From assembly GCF_002302565.1 (NCBI RefSeq), contig NZ_CP022382.1:1993001-2057000 (forward strand): a stretch of DNA of 64,000 bases. Direction: 5' to 3'. Positions within the stretch are counted from its first letter, which is position 1; the number at the start of each line of letters is the position of its first letter. The notes under the pieces are model-generated. The model did no database searches. It was given only the letters and a program-made list of their open reading frames with translations, and was not told where the DNA came from. Positions 33,925 to 42,885 of the stretch are shown piece by piece. The stretch is from Capnocytophaga canimorsus. GTDB taxonomy: Bacteria; Bacteroidota; Bacteroidia; Flavobacteriales; Flavobacteriaceae. The translations under genes and the position numbers were made by a program.

Positions 33925-35622
33925 TTATACTAATTTCACCAATAAATTATCGCCTTGTTTCTCAACCGAAGCTACCTTTTTGCTGGTCAGACCTTTGATG
34001 GTTTTATCCCATTTTTTATTGGATAATCCCGATTGGGCTTTTAACTCTTCCAACGGAAGTGTTTCGGCTTTTTGGAGAATTTCAAACACCATTTTTTCAT
34101 CTTCGTTTAACTCTACTGTCTGTGTGGCTTTCGCCTCAGGCTTCATTTGTGGAAAGAAAAGTACTTCTTGTATACTTTCGTTATTGGTCAGGAACATTAT
34201 GAGTCTGTCCATTCCGATTCCTAAGCCTGATGTTGGAGGCATACCAAATTCCAATGCTCGTAAAAAGTCTTGGTCGATGAACATCGCCTCGTCATCGCCT
34301 CGCTCGGAAAGTGCCATCTGTGCCTCGAAACGTTCGCGTTGGTCGATAGGGTCATTTAACTCGGAATACGCATTGGCGATTTCTTTTCCGCAGACCATCA
34401 GCTCGAAACGCTCGGTCAGATTGGGGTCGTTGCGATGTTCTTTGGTCAGTGGCGACATCTCTTTCGGATAATCCGTGATAAATGTAGGTTGAATGAAATT
34501 TCCTTCGCATTTCTCACCGAAAATCTCGTCTATTAGTTTGCCTTTGCCCATTGTGTCATCAACCTCAATCCCGATAGATTTAGCAAAATCGAACAATTCT
34601 TTTTCGGTTTTCCCTGTGATGTCAAACCCTGTGAATTTTTGAATGGCTTCGGTCATCGTAACTCGCGGATACGGAGCTTTGAAATCAATTTCGTGTTTGC
34701 CGAAAGTAGCTTTGGTTGAGCCATTTACAGCAATAGCACAATGCTCCAACAATTGTTCGGTAAACTCCATCATCCAATGGTAGTCCTTGTACGCCACATA
34801 AATTTCCATTGCGGTAAATTCGGGGTTGTGAGTTCTGTCCATTCCTTCGTTTCGGAAGTTTTTCGAGAACTCGTACACGCCGTCAAATCCGCCTACGATA
34901 AGTCTTTTCAGATACAATTCGTTGGCAATTCGCATATACAAAGGAATGTCCAAAGAATTATGATGTGTGATGAACGGACGAGCCGCTGCTCCTCCTGGAA
35001 TGGATTGTAAAACAGGTGTTTCCACTTCCATATAACCACGTTCATTGAAAAACTGACGCATTGCGTTGAAAAGTTTGGTACGCTTGATGAAAACTTCCTT
35101 CACCTGTGGATTTACCACCAAGTCCACGTAACGCATACGATAACGAAGCTCGGGGTCGGTGAAGGCGTCAAAGGTATTTCCATCGGCATCGGTTTTAGGA
35201 AGCGGTAACGGACGGAGTACTTTACTTAGTAGTTTGAAGTTTTTTACCCGAACTGATTTTTCACCCACTTGTGTAAGGAAAAGTTCGCCTTCCACACCGA
35301 TGAAATCACCCAAGTCGAGCAATTTTTTAAATACTTCATTGTAAAGGGTTTTGTCTTCGTCGGGACAAATTTCATCACGATTGATATAGAGTTGTACGCG
35401 TCCTTGGCTGTCTTGTAATGAAGCAAAAGAGGCCTTCCCTTGAATACGGACAGACATTAGTCGCCCAGCCAAAGTTACCTTTTTTCCCTCTTGAAAATTC
35501 GATTTTACATCGGCAGAAGTTGTATCAACAGGATACAATTCCGCTGGATATGGATTGATACCCAATTCTTTTAATTTATCAAGTTTTTCTCTACGAATTA
35601 TCTCTTGTTCTGATAGTTGCAT
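33925..35622 (-). CDS. lysS: Lysine--tRNA ligase (class II)
   Basis: A 565-residue class II synthetase. The N-terminal OB-fold anticodon-binding domain runs about 45-150 (VTLAGRLMSVRIQGKASFASL). Motif 2 is FRNEGMDRTHNPEFTAMEIY and motif 3 is GLGIGMDRLIMFLTN. After the catalytic domain there is an extra C-terminal segment of about 60 residues (NEDEKMVFEILQKAETLP to the end), predicted as a small winged-helix-like domain that E. coli LysRS lacks; it appears to be typical of flavobacterial enzymes. It is monocistronic with a -7 element 24 bp upstream. Confidence 0.97.
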   Translation of the reverse strand: MQLSEQEIIRREKLDKLKELGINPYPAELYPVDTTSADVKSNFQEGKKVTLAGRLMSVRIQGKASFASLQDSQGRVQLYINRDEICPDEDKTLYNEVFKKLLDLGDFIGVEGELFLTQVGEKSVRVKNFKLLSKVLRPLPLPKTDADGNTFDAFTDPELRYRMRYVDLVVNPQVKEVFIKRTKLFNAMRQFFNERGYMEVETPVLQSIPGGAAARPFITHHNSLDIPLYMRIANELYLKRLIVGGFDGVYEFSKNFRNEGMDRTHNPEFTAMEIYVAYKDYHWMMEFTEQLLEHCAIAVNGSTKATFGKHEIDFKAPYPRVTMTEAIQKFTGFDITGKTEKELFDFAKSIGIEVDDTMGKGKLIDEIFGEKCEGNFIQPTFITDYPKEMSPLTKEHRNDPNLTERFELMVCGKEIANAYSELNDPIDQRERFEAQMALSERGDDEAMFIDQDFLRALEFGMPPTSGLGIGMDRLIMFLTNNESIQEVLFFPQMKPEAKATQTVELNEDEKMVFEILQKAETLPLEELKAQSGLSNKKWDKTIKGLTSKKVASVEKQGDNLLVKLV

Positions 35623-35645
35623 ATAATTAACCTATTTTTTAAACT

Positions 35646-35653
35646 GCAAAAAT
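35646..35653 (-). promoter_or_regulatory. lysS: Bacteroidota-type -7 element for lysS (TATTTTTG)
   Basis: TATTTTTG on the minus strand, 24 bp before the lysS start, with TTTG 23 bp further upstream (35680-35677). Confidence 0.5.
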
Positions 35654-35843
35654 AAGCATTTTTTAGGATAGCTGCTCCAAAAAAACAGAAAACAAGCCTA
35701 AAACTCTTTAAATTAGGGATGATTTAGTTTTTAGTAATCGTTTTGAAATTTTTTGTATAAAAACATAAATATGATAAATCAATCTAAAAATCAAGTAAAT
35801 AAAGTAAAAAACATATAAAAAAATGAAATTATGTATTCAAAAA

Positions 35844-35875
35844 TTTGCTCCGAAAAGAAAATAGTTGTAATATTG
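35844..35875 (+). promoter_or_regulatory. Promoter of tRNA gene (TTTG-N20-TAATATTG)
   Basis: TTTG at 35844-35847 and TAATATTG at 35868-35875 are spaced by 20 bp, close to the Bacteroidota consensus, and place a start site about 17 bp before the tRNA. Confidence 0.65.
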
Positions 35876-35898
35876 CATTCGCTTTTAGCAACAAAGCA

Positions 35899-35972
35899 GG
35901 TCCTATAGCTCAGTTGGTTAGAGCACCTGACTCATAATCAGGTGGTCGCTGGTTCGAGCCCAGCTGGGACCA
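35899..35972 (+). tRNA. tRNA with CAT anticodon (probably tRNA-Ile2, possibly Met)
   Basis: The cloverleaf is complete: acceptor GGTCCTA/TGGGACC with discriminator A, D-arm AGCTCAGTTGGTTAGAGC, anticodon stem CCTGA/TCAGG with loop CTCATAA (anticodon CAT), and T-arm GCTGGTTCGAGCCCAGC. CCA is not encoded. The GGTCGCTGGTTC variable/T-arm sequence resembles the Ile2 (lysidine-modified) type, and the first base pair G1-C72 excludes the initiator form. Confidence 0.93.
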
Positions 35973-35983
35973 CAAAGAGAATC

Positions 35984-36020
35984 AAGGCTTTACAGAAATG
36001 TGAAGCCTTTTTCGTTTTTC
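35984..36020 (+). terminator. Terminator of tRNA gene
   Basis: AGGCTTTACA pairs with TGTGAAGCCT over a GAAA loop and is followed by TTTTTCGTTTTT. It lies 12 bp beyond the tRNA. Confidence 0.85.
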
Positions 36021-36075
36021 TTTGTGAAATGTTTCTTATAAACTTTTTTTCAACAGGAACAAAGGGAGTAAAGTC

Positions 36076-36396
36076 ATGAATATAGATAAAATAAAAAATT
36101 GTAACGCTAATAGAGCTCCTATTTTAGGCTTCTTACATTGCGTTCGCCCAAGTGCTTTTAAAGAATTTTTGATATTATTAAGTAATAAATCTGGATTAGT
36201 AATGGATTATTTTGGAGTAGAATACTAAGAAAATAATACTTTAACTTTTTTTGATTTTACTTCTTTCGATATTGATATTGAAGTCAATATATCTTTACAA
36301 GAATTTATACAAATTATACAGCCTATAATTGAAGATGCTACATTCATCCCCCAAGTGCAATTTTTTATGCCACGAATTTATGAAATAAATTTTTAG
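36076..36396 (+). pseudogene. Small ORF of 106 codons interrupted by one in-frame TAA
   Basis: From ATG at 36076 one frame reads MNIDKIKNCNANRAPILGFL and continues to Tyr50, meets TAA at 36226-36228, then stays open in the same frame for another 55 codons (ENNTLTFFDFTSFDIDIEVN... ending EINF) to TAG at 36394-36396. Amino-acid composition looks protein-like on both sides of the stop. A purine-rich AAAGGGAGT lies 8 bp before the ATG. I do not recognise the product. It is most simply a recently inactivated small gene; a sequencing error or stop readthrough are alternatives. Confidence 0.5.
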
Positions 36397-36417
36397 GTTC
36401 TTCAAAATCTAATGTCA

Positions 36418-36650
36418 TTACTCACTTTTTATAGTTTTTAAAGTTAAGGTGTTCGTGATGTGCTTCGCAGTTCTTGGTCTTCGGTTAATTTTATGTTGAA
36501 TTTCTTTAATCTTCTCTTTGCTAATTTTCTCAAAATAAAACCCTTAGGGATATATTGTCGTACAAATTTGTTGGTTTTCGGGTGCGTCTTTCTACATCGT
36601 AAGCAGCAAAGGACATAGCGGATAGGGTTTTGGTGCGTTTTATAAAGCAA
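36418..36650 (-). pseudogene. IS30-like transposase C-terminal remnant with frameshift
   Basis: On the minus strand the frame from 36650 encodes HPKTNKFVRQYIPKG, which matches the TNGLIRQYIPKG segment of IS30-family transposases. After GGTTTTATTTTG the similarity continues only in another frame, as EKISKEKIKEIQHKINRRPR, the usual KI...IQ.KIN.RPR end of this family. A single-base change therefore breaks the frame, and the DDE catalytic core upstream is absent. It is a fragment only. Confidence 0.55.
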
Positions 36651-36660
36651 ATTTACAAAA

Positions 36661-36926
36661 TAATCACTTAATATTCAAATAATTAACAAGTTATTTTAGG
36701 GAAATTTGCCTTGCAAAGGTCTCAATAATTTTGAAGTGAGATTAAACAAGCTTCATTCACCAAAAAACTAAAAACAAATTCCTCTAAATTTTCACAAATT
36801 TATCTACCTCAGTACAGCCTTTTCGTTGAATAATCCCAAAAATATTTTCATTAAAAGATAAGTGATTGATTTAAAGGATGATAGTCTCAAAAATCTCGTT
36901 AAAAAGTTATAAAAACAGACCCAAAC
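36661..36926. other. Intergenic region before lysozyme-like gene
   Basis: AT-rich sequence with no ORF, RNA or repeat that I can support; it precedes the consensus promoter at 36927. Confidence 0.4.
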
Positions 36927-36956
36927 TTTGTGTTTTTTAAAAAATACCTACATTTG
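36927..36956 (+). promoter_or_regulatory. Consensus Bacteroidota promoter (TTTG-N18-TACATTTG)
   Basis: TTTG at 36927-36930 and TACATTTG at 36949-36956 match the flavobacterial housekeeping consensus well. Transcription would start about 36963, giving a leader of about 60 nt before the lysozyme-like gene at 37025. Confidence 0.75.
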
Positions 36957-37024
36957 CACCGCAAATTTCGAGCCGCCTTTTACACGCTAAGTTAAGGATG
37001 TAAGTCTTGAAGAAATTTATATTT

Positions 37025-37678
37025 ATGAAAAAAATTAAGAAGAGGTATCTCTTCACAATTTTAGGAGCAACTGCGCTCTGTGTCGTTGGATTTTCCGCAG
37101 GAATTGGCGAAAGAAATCGGGTGGATATACACGGCAACTATATTGTGAAAGAACCTCAACTGGCTACCGTTGCAGCCGACCACAATAGCAACGTGAACAA
37201 GTTCTTAACTCCTCCTTTGATTGGTAAATCGTTTATCGGTTTCAAGGAAGCCTTAGCTTACCGAGAATCAAGAGGAAATTACTTTGTTGTAAATCCGTAC
37301 GGATATGTTGGTAAATACCAATTTGGTAAAACAACATTACGCCACTACGGAGTGAGAAATGTGGATGAATTCTTAAATTCTCCAGAACTTCAAGAAAAGC
37401 TACTATTAGTAAGCTTACAAAGAAGTAAATGGGTACTTAGAAATGAAATCAACCAATTTGTTGGTAAAAAGGTCAATGGCATTTACATTACCGAATCGGG
37501 CATACTTGCTGCCGCTCACTTAGCAGGAGTAAACAGTGTCAAGAAATTTTTCAAGTACCAAGGAAACTATACTTTTGCTGATGCAAACGGAACTACCCTG
37601 CAGAATTATCTTAAAAAATTCGCTGGTTATGATTTAGACTTCGTTCAAGCAAAAGAAAAACCTATCCTTTCAAAGTAA
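37025..37678 (+). CDS. Exported lysozyme-like (SLT-superfamily) protein
   Basis: Start at 37025 (ATG) rather than the TTG at 37007. About 217 residues. An N-terminal hydrophobic segment (YLFTILGATALCVVGFSAG) acts as signal or anchor. The body has a goose-lysozyme/SLT-like core: FKEALAYRESRGNYFVVNPYG, where the Glu of ESRGNY sits in the position of the catalytic Glu, then GKYQFGKTTLRHYGV and TESGILAAAHLAGVNSVKKF. This suggests peptidoglycan cleavage or binding in the periplasm. A strong promoter precedes and a terminator follows, so it is a single-gene unit. Confidence 0.75.
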   Translation: MKKIKKRYLFTILGATALCVVGFSAGIGERNRVDIHGNYIVKEPQLATVAADHNSNVNKFLTPPLIGKSFIGFKEALAYRESRGNYFVVNPYGYVGKYQFGKTTLRHYGVRNVDEFLNSPELQEKLLLVSLQRSKWVLRNEINQFVGKKVNGIYITESGILAAAHLAGVNSVKKFFKYQGNYTFADANGTTLQNYLKKFAGYDLDFVQAKEKPILSK

Positions 37679-37704
37679 AAGGTTAGAAATCAAGCAGGAT
37701 AAAG

Positions 37705-37738
37705 AGAGTTGTTCTAATTAGAGCAACTCTTTTTTTGT
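37705..37738 (+). terminator. Rho-independent terminator of lysozyme-like gene
   Basis: AGAGTTGTTCT pairs with AGAGCAACTCT (11 bp, one G-T pair) over an AATT loop and is followed by TTTTTTTG. Confidence 0.88.
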
Positions 37739-37905
37739 AATATTTTTGCATTTTTCAGTCGTTTTAAAACAAATAAATGAGCTAAATACGTTTAATTTTT
37801 AAAATTAAATTAGTAGAATATCCTATTTTTATGTAAAAAATTTATTAAATGAAATATTCAAAGTATAATTTACTGTTAAAAGCAAAATAAACTACATATT
37901 TTACG

Positions 37906-37913
37906 TACATTTG
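37906..37913 (+). promoter_or_regulatory. -7 element TACATTTG of adhesin operon 1
   Basis: TACATTTG matches the consensus and lies about 80 bp before the adhesin start. A TTTG at the -33 position is not present. Confidence 0.55.
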
Positions 37914-37993
37914 CGGTACGGAACTATATTACATTGGGTGTGAATCATCCGAAAATTTGTATTACACTAACTACTAAAATAATACTCAACAAG

Positions 37994-40900
37994 ATGAAAT
38001 TATCTGTAAGAAATATATTTACACTACTTCTGATTTTTATCGCAGGTAGTATATATTCACAGGGGTTAAGCGGACTAACCTTAGAGTTTAATGCCGCTTG
38101 TGTTTCTCAAAGTCATAATACCTTTACTGCTAAATTCAAGTGGACCCCTCCAATGCCCAACGGAAGTAACCAATACATTTTAGAATTATCCGATGAAACT
38201 GGAAATTTTTCCAACCCTAAAATATTAGGAACTTATACCGATAGAAACAACCAATTGGAACCCAAAGTGACTTTTCAGTTTCCTAAAGAGGTACACGGTA
38301 ATGCATATAAAATAAGAGTACGAAGTACGTATCCTGCACATTCGGTTGAAAGTACATCATTCTCAGCCTACTTTTTAGAAATAAATACACCGCTTGTTCT
38401 CAATGGAGGGCATTCCGACGAAACACTTTGTCCTGGACACAGCAAAACCATCTCGGTGGACAAACAAAGAGCAAAAGCCTACCGTTGGTATAAAAACAAC
38501 CAACTTATTGCTAATGAAAAAGGACATTCTTTAGTGGTTTCACAAGCAGGAACTTACTATGCTGAAGTTGATTATGGTGATTATTGCTCCAATTCAGCCT
38601 CAACCCGCTCCAATAACGTTGTTTTTAGCGCCGCTGGTACTTCAGGACTTACCATAAGCGGAACTCCAGCTGACGCAATCATCTGTAAAGGAAATAGCTA
38701 CACAATGACAGCTAGCGTACAAAACGCAACTGCTACCTACAAATGGTTTCGCAACGGAACGCAGATTTCTTCCGGAGTTGGAATGTATTCTTTCACCACT
38801 GCCAATACTACCTCCGCAGCAGGAATTTATCACGTAGAAATGTTCTCTGGCCAAGGATGTTCCGAATTGTCTAACAAAATAGAAGTACGTTTTAAAGATA
38901 GTTTTTTGGCTAACATTTCTTCTGAGGAAGGTAACGTTATCCTACCTGGGAAAACGAAAAATTTATCGGTAACCACTACCGCTCCCTCGCCTACCTACCA
39001 ATGGTACAAAAACGATGTTGAAATCGTAGGAGCAAACGGAGCTTCTTACACAGCTAATCAAGCGGGAAAATACCACGCAAAGGTTACCCAAAGTGGTGAT
39101 TGCGCCAACTCGGTGAATACACAAGTTATTACTTTGGTCAACCCTGATAAATACACGGTTACTATTGATTATAAAACCCCTTATACTGATTGTACTTATG
39201 ACAAAATAGCTTTAGTGGTCAAATCCATTGTTGCCTCCAAAGGAAGTGATAAATTTAATATTCCTGCTTCCGATTATAATTTATTTACCTACCAATGGCT
39301 TAAAGATGAGACTGTTTTTCCTTCTTCATCCACTTCCGAAGTTTTAGTGTCATCAATTGCTAACAATGGAAGATACACATTGCAATTGGGGCTTTCAGGG
39401 GCTTCTGGAGTTAGTTTTCCACGCTCAAACGAATTAACAGTACAATTAGCTGATGGTGATTATGTTAAATTAAATAATGGCGATCAAGCACTGCAATTCT
39501 GTAGCGAAAAACACCTTCTAAAAGCCAGTGTTGAAGACGCTAATGCCACCTATACTTGGTTCAAAGACGGAGTTTCTATCAAGGAAGAAAAGGGAGGATA
39601 TCAGCTTGAAATTTCAGAAACGGGGCTTTATCACGTGCAAATAACTACCTCTGGCGATTGTAAAGCATCATCAAACTTTGTATATGCCGAGAAAAAAGAA
39701 GTATTTGCCAATTGGATAAATCAAAACACTCAAAAACAAGCTTTTTTAAGCTACAAAACTTATCATTTAGGAATATCACACAATATGACCAACCCTACCA
39801 TACAATGGTATCGTAACAATATGCCTATTACAGGCGAAAATCAGCCAAATTACACTGTAAATCAACCTGGTAGTTATCACGTAGAACTTACGGAAGTAGG
39901 CGGATGCGGAGCAACCATCAGAACCACTCCTAAACAATTTGTGGCACCTATCGGATTTAATGCTGTTATCGGTTATCGAGAAAGTCAAAATGCTTGTGGC
40001 GGAACAGAAGTCACTATGGAACTCCAAAAATTAGAAGCCATTCTTTCCAAAACTACCGACACTCAAGAAACGGTGTTGATTCCTGCAAATGAGTACGAAA
40101 AATTTGATTTACAATGGGTTAAAAACGATGTCCCTGAAGCAGGACAGAAAGCACCTCAAATTACGATACATAAACCCGCTACGGGCGTAGTTTCTGACAA
40201 TTATAGTTTAAATGTAGGGTACGGTACCATCATTGTAAACTCAAATCAGTTATCTGTTTCATTCATCACCATTCCTGATGTTACAATTTCTTCGGGAGCA
40301 AGTCACGTACTTTGCGATGGCTCTGATTTAATCCTGAAATCATCTTTAACTTCAAGCACTTACAACTATCAATGGTACAGAAACAACGAATTGATAAACG
40401 GAGCTACCTCATTCGAACTCAAAGTTACTGAGCCAGGTGGTTATCACGTAAAAGTTTCCAGCGGAGGATGTTCTAAAATTTCAGAAACAGCCAATGTTAC
40501 TAACTTTAGTACTGATGTAGTTACCGTTGATGTAGATGTTACTAAAACCGTGAACATTACAGGAACTGACGGCGTAAAAGTAACAGCTTCAGGAGCAGAT
40601 ACTTATCTTTGGGTAGCTCCCGATGGCACCGTAGTGAGTAATGAAGCTGTTGTAATTCTAAAAGAAACAGGAAAATACATTTTAACAGCAACTGTAGGCG
40701 GATGTAAAACAACAATTATCTTAAATGCACAGGCAATCATTATTAATGATATCCCGAACGTGGTTACTCCTAATGGTGATGGCTCAAACGACACTTGGGC
40801 AATCCCTAGTACCTATTCAAATCGAGACTATGTAAAAGTGACTATATATTCCCCAGAAGGAAAAGTAGAACTTTCAACCACAAATTACAAAAACGATTGG

Positions 40901-41008
40901 CCTAAAAACTATACCAAAGATTTAAATAAAAGAGCATTGGTTTATTTATATGTAATTGAAATAGACGGTAAAGTTGAAAAACAAGGAACCATTTCAGTGC
41001 TCAAATAA
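37994..41008 (+). CDS. T9SS type-B sorted adhesin with Ig-like/PKD-like repeats
   Basis: Start at 37994 gives the signal peptide MKLSVRNIFTLLLIFIAGSIYSQ. About 1,004 residues. The body has at least six Ig-like beta domains with a shared pattern such as YQWYKNDVEIVGANGASYTA and AGKYHAKVTQSGDC, each containing a Cys pair. The last 90 residues form a gliding-motility-associated C-terminal domain (PNVVTPNGDGSNDTWAIPS ... KQGTISVLK), which is the T9SS type-B secretion signal and requires a PorP/SprF partner. That partner is encoded 10 bp downstream. It is likely a surface adhesin, SprB-like in principle though much smaller. Confidence 0.88.
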   Translation: MKLSVRNIFTLLLIFIAGSIYSQGLSGLTLEFNAACVSQSHNTFTAKFKWTPPMPNGSNQYILELSDETGNFSNPKILGTYTDRNNQLEPKVTFQFPKEVHGNAYKIRVRSTYPAHSVESTSFSAYFLEINTPLVLNGGHSDETLCPGHSKTISVDKQRAKAYRWYKNNQLIANEKGHSLVVSQAGTYYAEVDYGDYCSNSASTRSNNVVFSAAGTSGLTISGTPADAIICKGNSYTMTASVQNATATYKWFRNGTQISSGVGMYSFTTANTTSAAGIYHVEMFSGQGCSELSNKIEVRFKDSFLANISSEEGNVILPGKTKNLSVTTTAPSPTYQWYKNDVEIVGANGASYTANQAGKYHAKVTQSGDCANSVNTQVITLVNPDKYTVTIDYKTPYTDCTYDKIALVVKSIVASKGSDKFNIPASDYNLFTYQWLKDETVFPSSSTSEVLVSSIANNGRYTLQLGLSGASGVSFPRSNELTVQLADGDYVKLNNGDQALQFCSEKHLLKASVEDANATYTWFKDGVSIKEEKGGYQLEISETGLYHVQITTSGDCKASSNFVYAEKKEVFANWINQNTQKQAFLSYKTYHLGISHNMTNPTIQWYRNNMPITGENQPNYTVNQPGSYHVELTEVGGCGATIRTTPKQFVAPIGFNAVIGYRESQNACGGTEVTMELQKLEAILSKTTDTQETVLIPANEYEKFDLQWVKNDVPEAGQKAPQITIHKPATGVVSDNYSLNVGYGTIIVNSNQLSVSFITIPDVTISSGASHVLCDGSDLILKSSLTSSTYNYQWYRNNELINGATSFELKVTEPGGYHVKVSSGGCSKISETANVTNFSTDVVTVDVDVTKTVNITGTDGVKVTASGADTYLWVAPDGTVVSNEAVVILKETGKYILTATVGGCKTTIILNAQAIIINDIPNVVTPNGDGSNDTWAIPSTYSNRDYVKVTIYSPEGKVELSTTNYKNDWPKNYTKDLNKRALVYLYVIEIDGKVEKQGTISVLK

Positions 41009-41018
41009 ATTATAACTT

Positions 41019-42455
41019 ATGAATAAATACTACATTATATTATTCCTCTTTTTGACAAAATGGTCTCTTATATCGGCACAGCAAAAAGGAGGACATTACT
41101 TTCCGTATGAAATGCCTGGACATTCTGCGGTGAAATTCAATTCCTTTTTGATGAATCCCGCTTTTGCCATTATGAGCCCAAAGGAAACTAATATTGCTCT
41201 TTATCATCGAAATCAATGGCTCGGACATCAAAACCATTTCACTACTTATGGGGTTTCCTACGGAAAAAAATGGTCTTTGCAGAATATGGCTAATGGTATG
41301 CTTTTTCAAAAGAAAGCAGGGGTTTTTACCAACTACGGAATCATCGGGAATTACATTCATCAAATTGAGATTAGTGATGAAAATTACCTTCGCTTAGGGG
41401 TAAATACGATGATTGGTATGAGTGGGCTAAACCGAAATGATATTATTGTAAATCAGCATAACGACCCCATTTTAGATAACATTTCTAACACCGGAATGGT
41501 GAACATACAACCTGGTTTTGACATCAATTTCGGAAACATCCATTTTGGGATAAATGCAGAAAATTTAATTGATTATGCTTTCTCTGCAAGCGAAATGGCA
41601 GTGCCGTTTCAAGAGAAATCATTGGTAGGGCATTTTATGTATCGTCACGAAATTTTGAGTGGATATGGAATGCTTGAAGATGCTGTTTTTTCAACAATGC
41701 TTCGAGCTCGTAGAACTTCCGAAAACTTTCAATTAGGTGCAAATGCCGTTTTAGATATGCCTAATTTAGGCTGGATTTATGCTGGATATGACCGAAAATA
41801 CGGTATCTTTGGCGGACTGGGCTTTCACGTAGGAGCCAATTTTAGTGCTAGTTTCGGTTACGAGCAAGGCATTGGTACCTTTGCCAACAATTTAGGTGGA
41901 TCTTACGAAGTTGTACTAGCATATCAGTTCGGAGGAGAGCGCCACGAGAGAGCAAAACAACTCAAAGAAAAAGTGAAAGCTAAAGAGCGTGAAATTGAGT
42001 TAGCTAAAGAAAAGGCGCGTAGAGAATCTGAGCGTCCTAAAGTTCAAAAAGAGGAAAAACCTGTAACCCCAGAGGCTCCAAAAACAGCGGAGGTGGAAAA
42101 ACCTAAACCTCCAGTTATTGAGAAGCCTAAGGAAGTTGATCCTCTAAAAGAAGCGGAAGTACGCTTGAACGTTCGTGAAGACAAAGTTGCTGGAGATAAG
42201 ATTAGTGCAGGTTACTACGTAATTGTAAGTGTTTTCCGTGACAAACGTAATGCATTCCGATACATACAACGTCTGCAAAGCAAAGGTATAAAAGCATTAG
42301 GCTTTGTAAATCCACAAACTAATATGACCTACGTTTATCTGAATGCACCTTTCAGCTCCCTTGATGATGCTGGAAACTTAATGATAAACAACGGGTTACC
42401 TGCTGTTGGGGAAAGCGATAATGGTATCTGGATTTTGAAAGTATCCAAGCCTTAA
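41019..42455 (+). CDS. PorP/SprF-family outer membrane protein with SPOR-like C-terminal extension
   Basis: A 478-residue protein with signal peptide (LFLTKWSLISAQ). Residues about 30-305 form the PorP/SprF beta barrel (FNSFLMNPAFAIMSPKE, IALYHRNQWLGHQNHFTTYG, GANFSASFGYEQGIGTF). A charged linker follows (KEKVKAKEREIELAKEKARR), then a Pro/Lys-rich stretch and a SPOR-like domain of about 80 residues (ISAGYYVIVSVFRDKRNAFR, WILKVSKP). PorP/SprF proteins are needed for secretion of cognate type-B adhesins; a SPOR-like domain could tether the barrel to peptidoglycan, as inferred. The gene is coupled to the upstream adhesin and followed by a terminator. Confidence 0.88.
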   Translation: MNKYYIILFLFLTKWSLISAQQKGGHYFPYEMPGHSAVKFNSFLMNPAFAIMSPKETNIALYHRNQWLGHQNHFTTYGVSYGKKWSLQNMANGMLFQKKAGVFTNYGIIGNYIHQIEISDENYLRLGVNTMIGMSGLNRNDIIVNQHNDPILDNISNTGMVNIQPGFDINFGNIHFGINAENLIDYAFSASEMAVPFQEKSLVGHFMYRHEILSGYGMLEDAVFSTMLRARRTSENFQLGANAVLDMPNLGWIYAGYDRKYGIFGGLGFHVGANFSASFGYEQGIGTFANNLGGSYEVVLAYQFGGERHERAKQLKEKVKAKEREIELAKEKARRESERPKVQKEEKPVTPEAPKTAEVEKPKPPVIEKPKEVDPLKEAEVRLNVREDKVAGDKISAGYYVIVSVFRDKRNAFRYIQRLQSKGIKALGFVNPQTNMTYVYLNAPFSSLDDAGNLMINNGLPAVGESDNGIWILKVSKP

Positions 42456-42466
42456 CAATACACCTA

Positions 42467-42508
42467 ATAACAAAAAGATTCCTAAACTTTTAGGAATCTT
42501 TTTGTTAT
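42467..42508 (+). terminator. Bidirectional-looking hairpin terminator after PorP/SPOR gene
   Basis: A perfect stem of about 19 bp (ATAACAAAAAGATTCCTAA and its complement) with a 4-nt loop and a TTTTT tract, 11 bp after the stop. Confidence 0.88.
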
Positions 42509-42885
42509 ACTAGGATCAAGACAAAATAGCGAACAAAATCACTAACAGCACTGTCAATACTTTTAACTATTTTACAACTCTAACATTCACTTGTATTCAT
42601 TGATTTTTAACATATTGTACTGTTTTATTTGTAGGATTTATTCAAAATTTTAATTACTTTTTCAGGGGAATCATTTAGGATAATAAAATCCTCATTCAAC
42701 TCCAATAAGTACCTTTTTTCGAATTTATTTTATGATTTCAATAACATATTATTCTTAACTCTGATAATATTTTTGGAATTGTTAAATTATTATATTTAAT
42801 TGATTATTTAGCTTCAAAAATAAAAGTTTCAAGGAATTTTCTAACATTGTTTTTGACTTCGAGTAACATTTTTCTTTTCTTTTAA
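42509..42885. other. Intergenic AT-rich region before IS remnant
   Basis: I see no gene, RNA or repeat in this stretch apart from homopolymer tracts. Confidence 0.4.

Larger units (their letters stand above)
37679..37993. other. Intergenic region before adhesin operon 1
   Basis: Contains the terminator at 37705-37738, an AT-rich stretch, and the -7 box at 37906. No gene is seen. Confidence 0.5.

Noticed and set aside
33887..34471. 194-residue frame on the + strand
   Set aside because: It is antisense to lysS, whose synthetase motifs are complete; the frame is Ser/Phe-rich and shows no domain.
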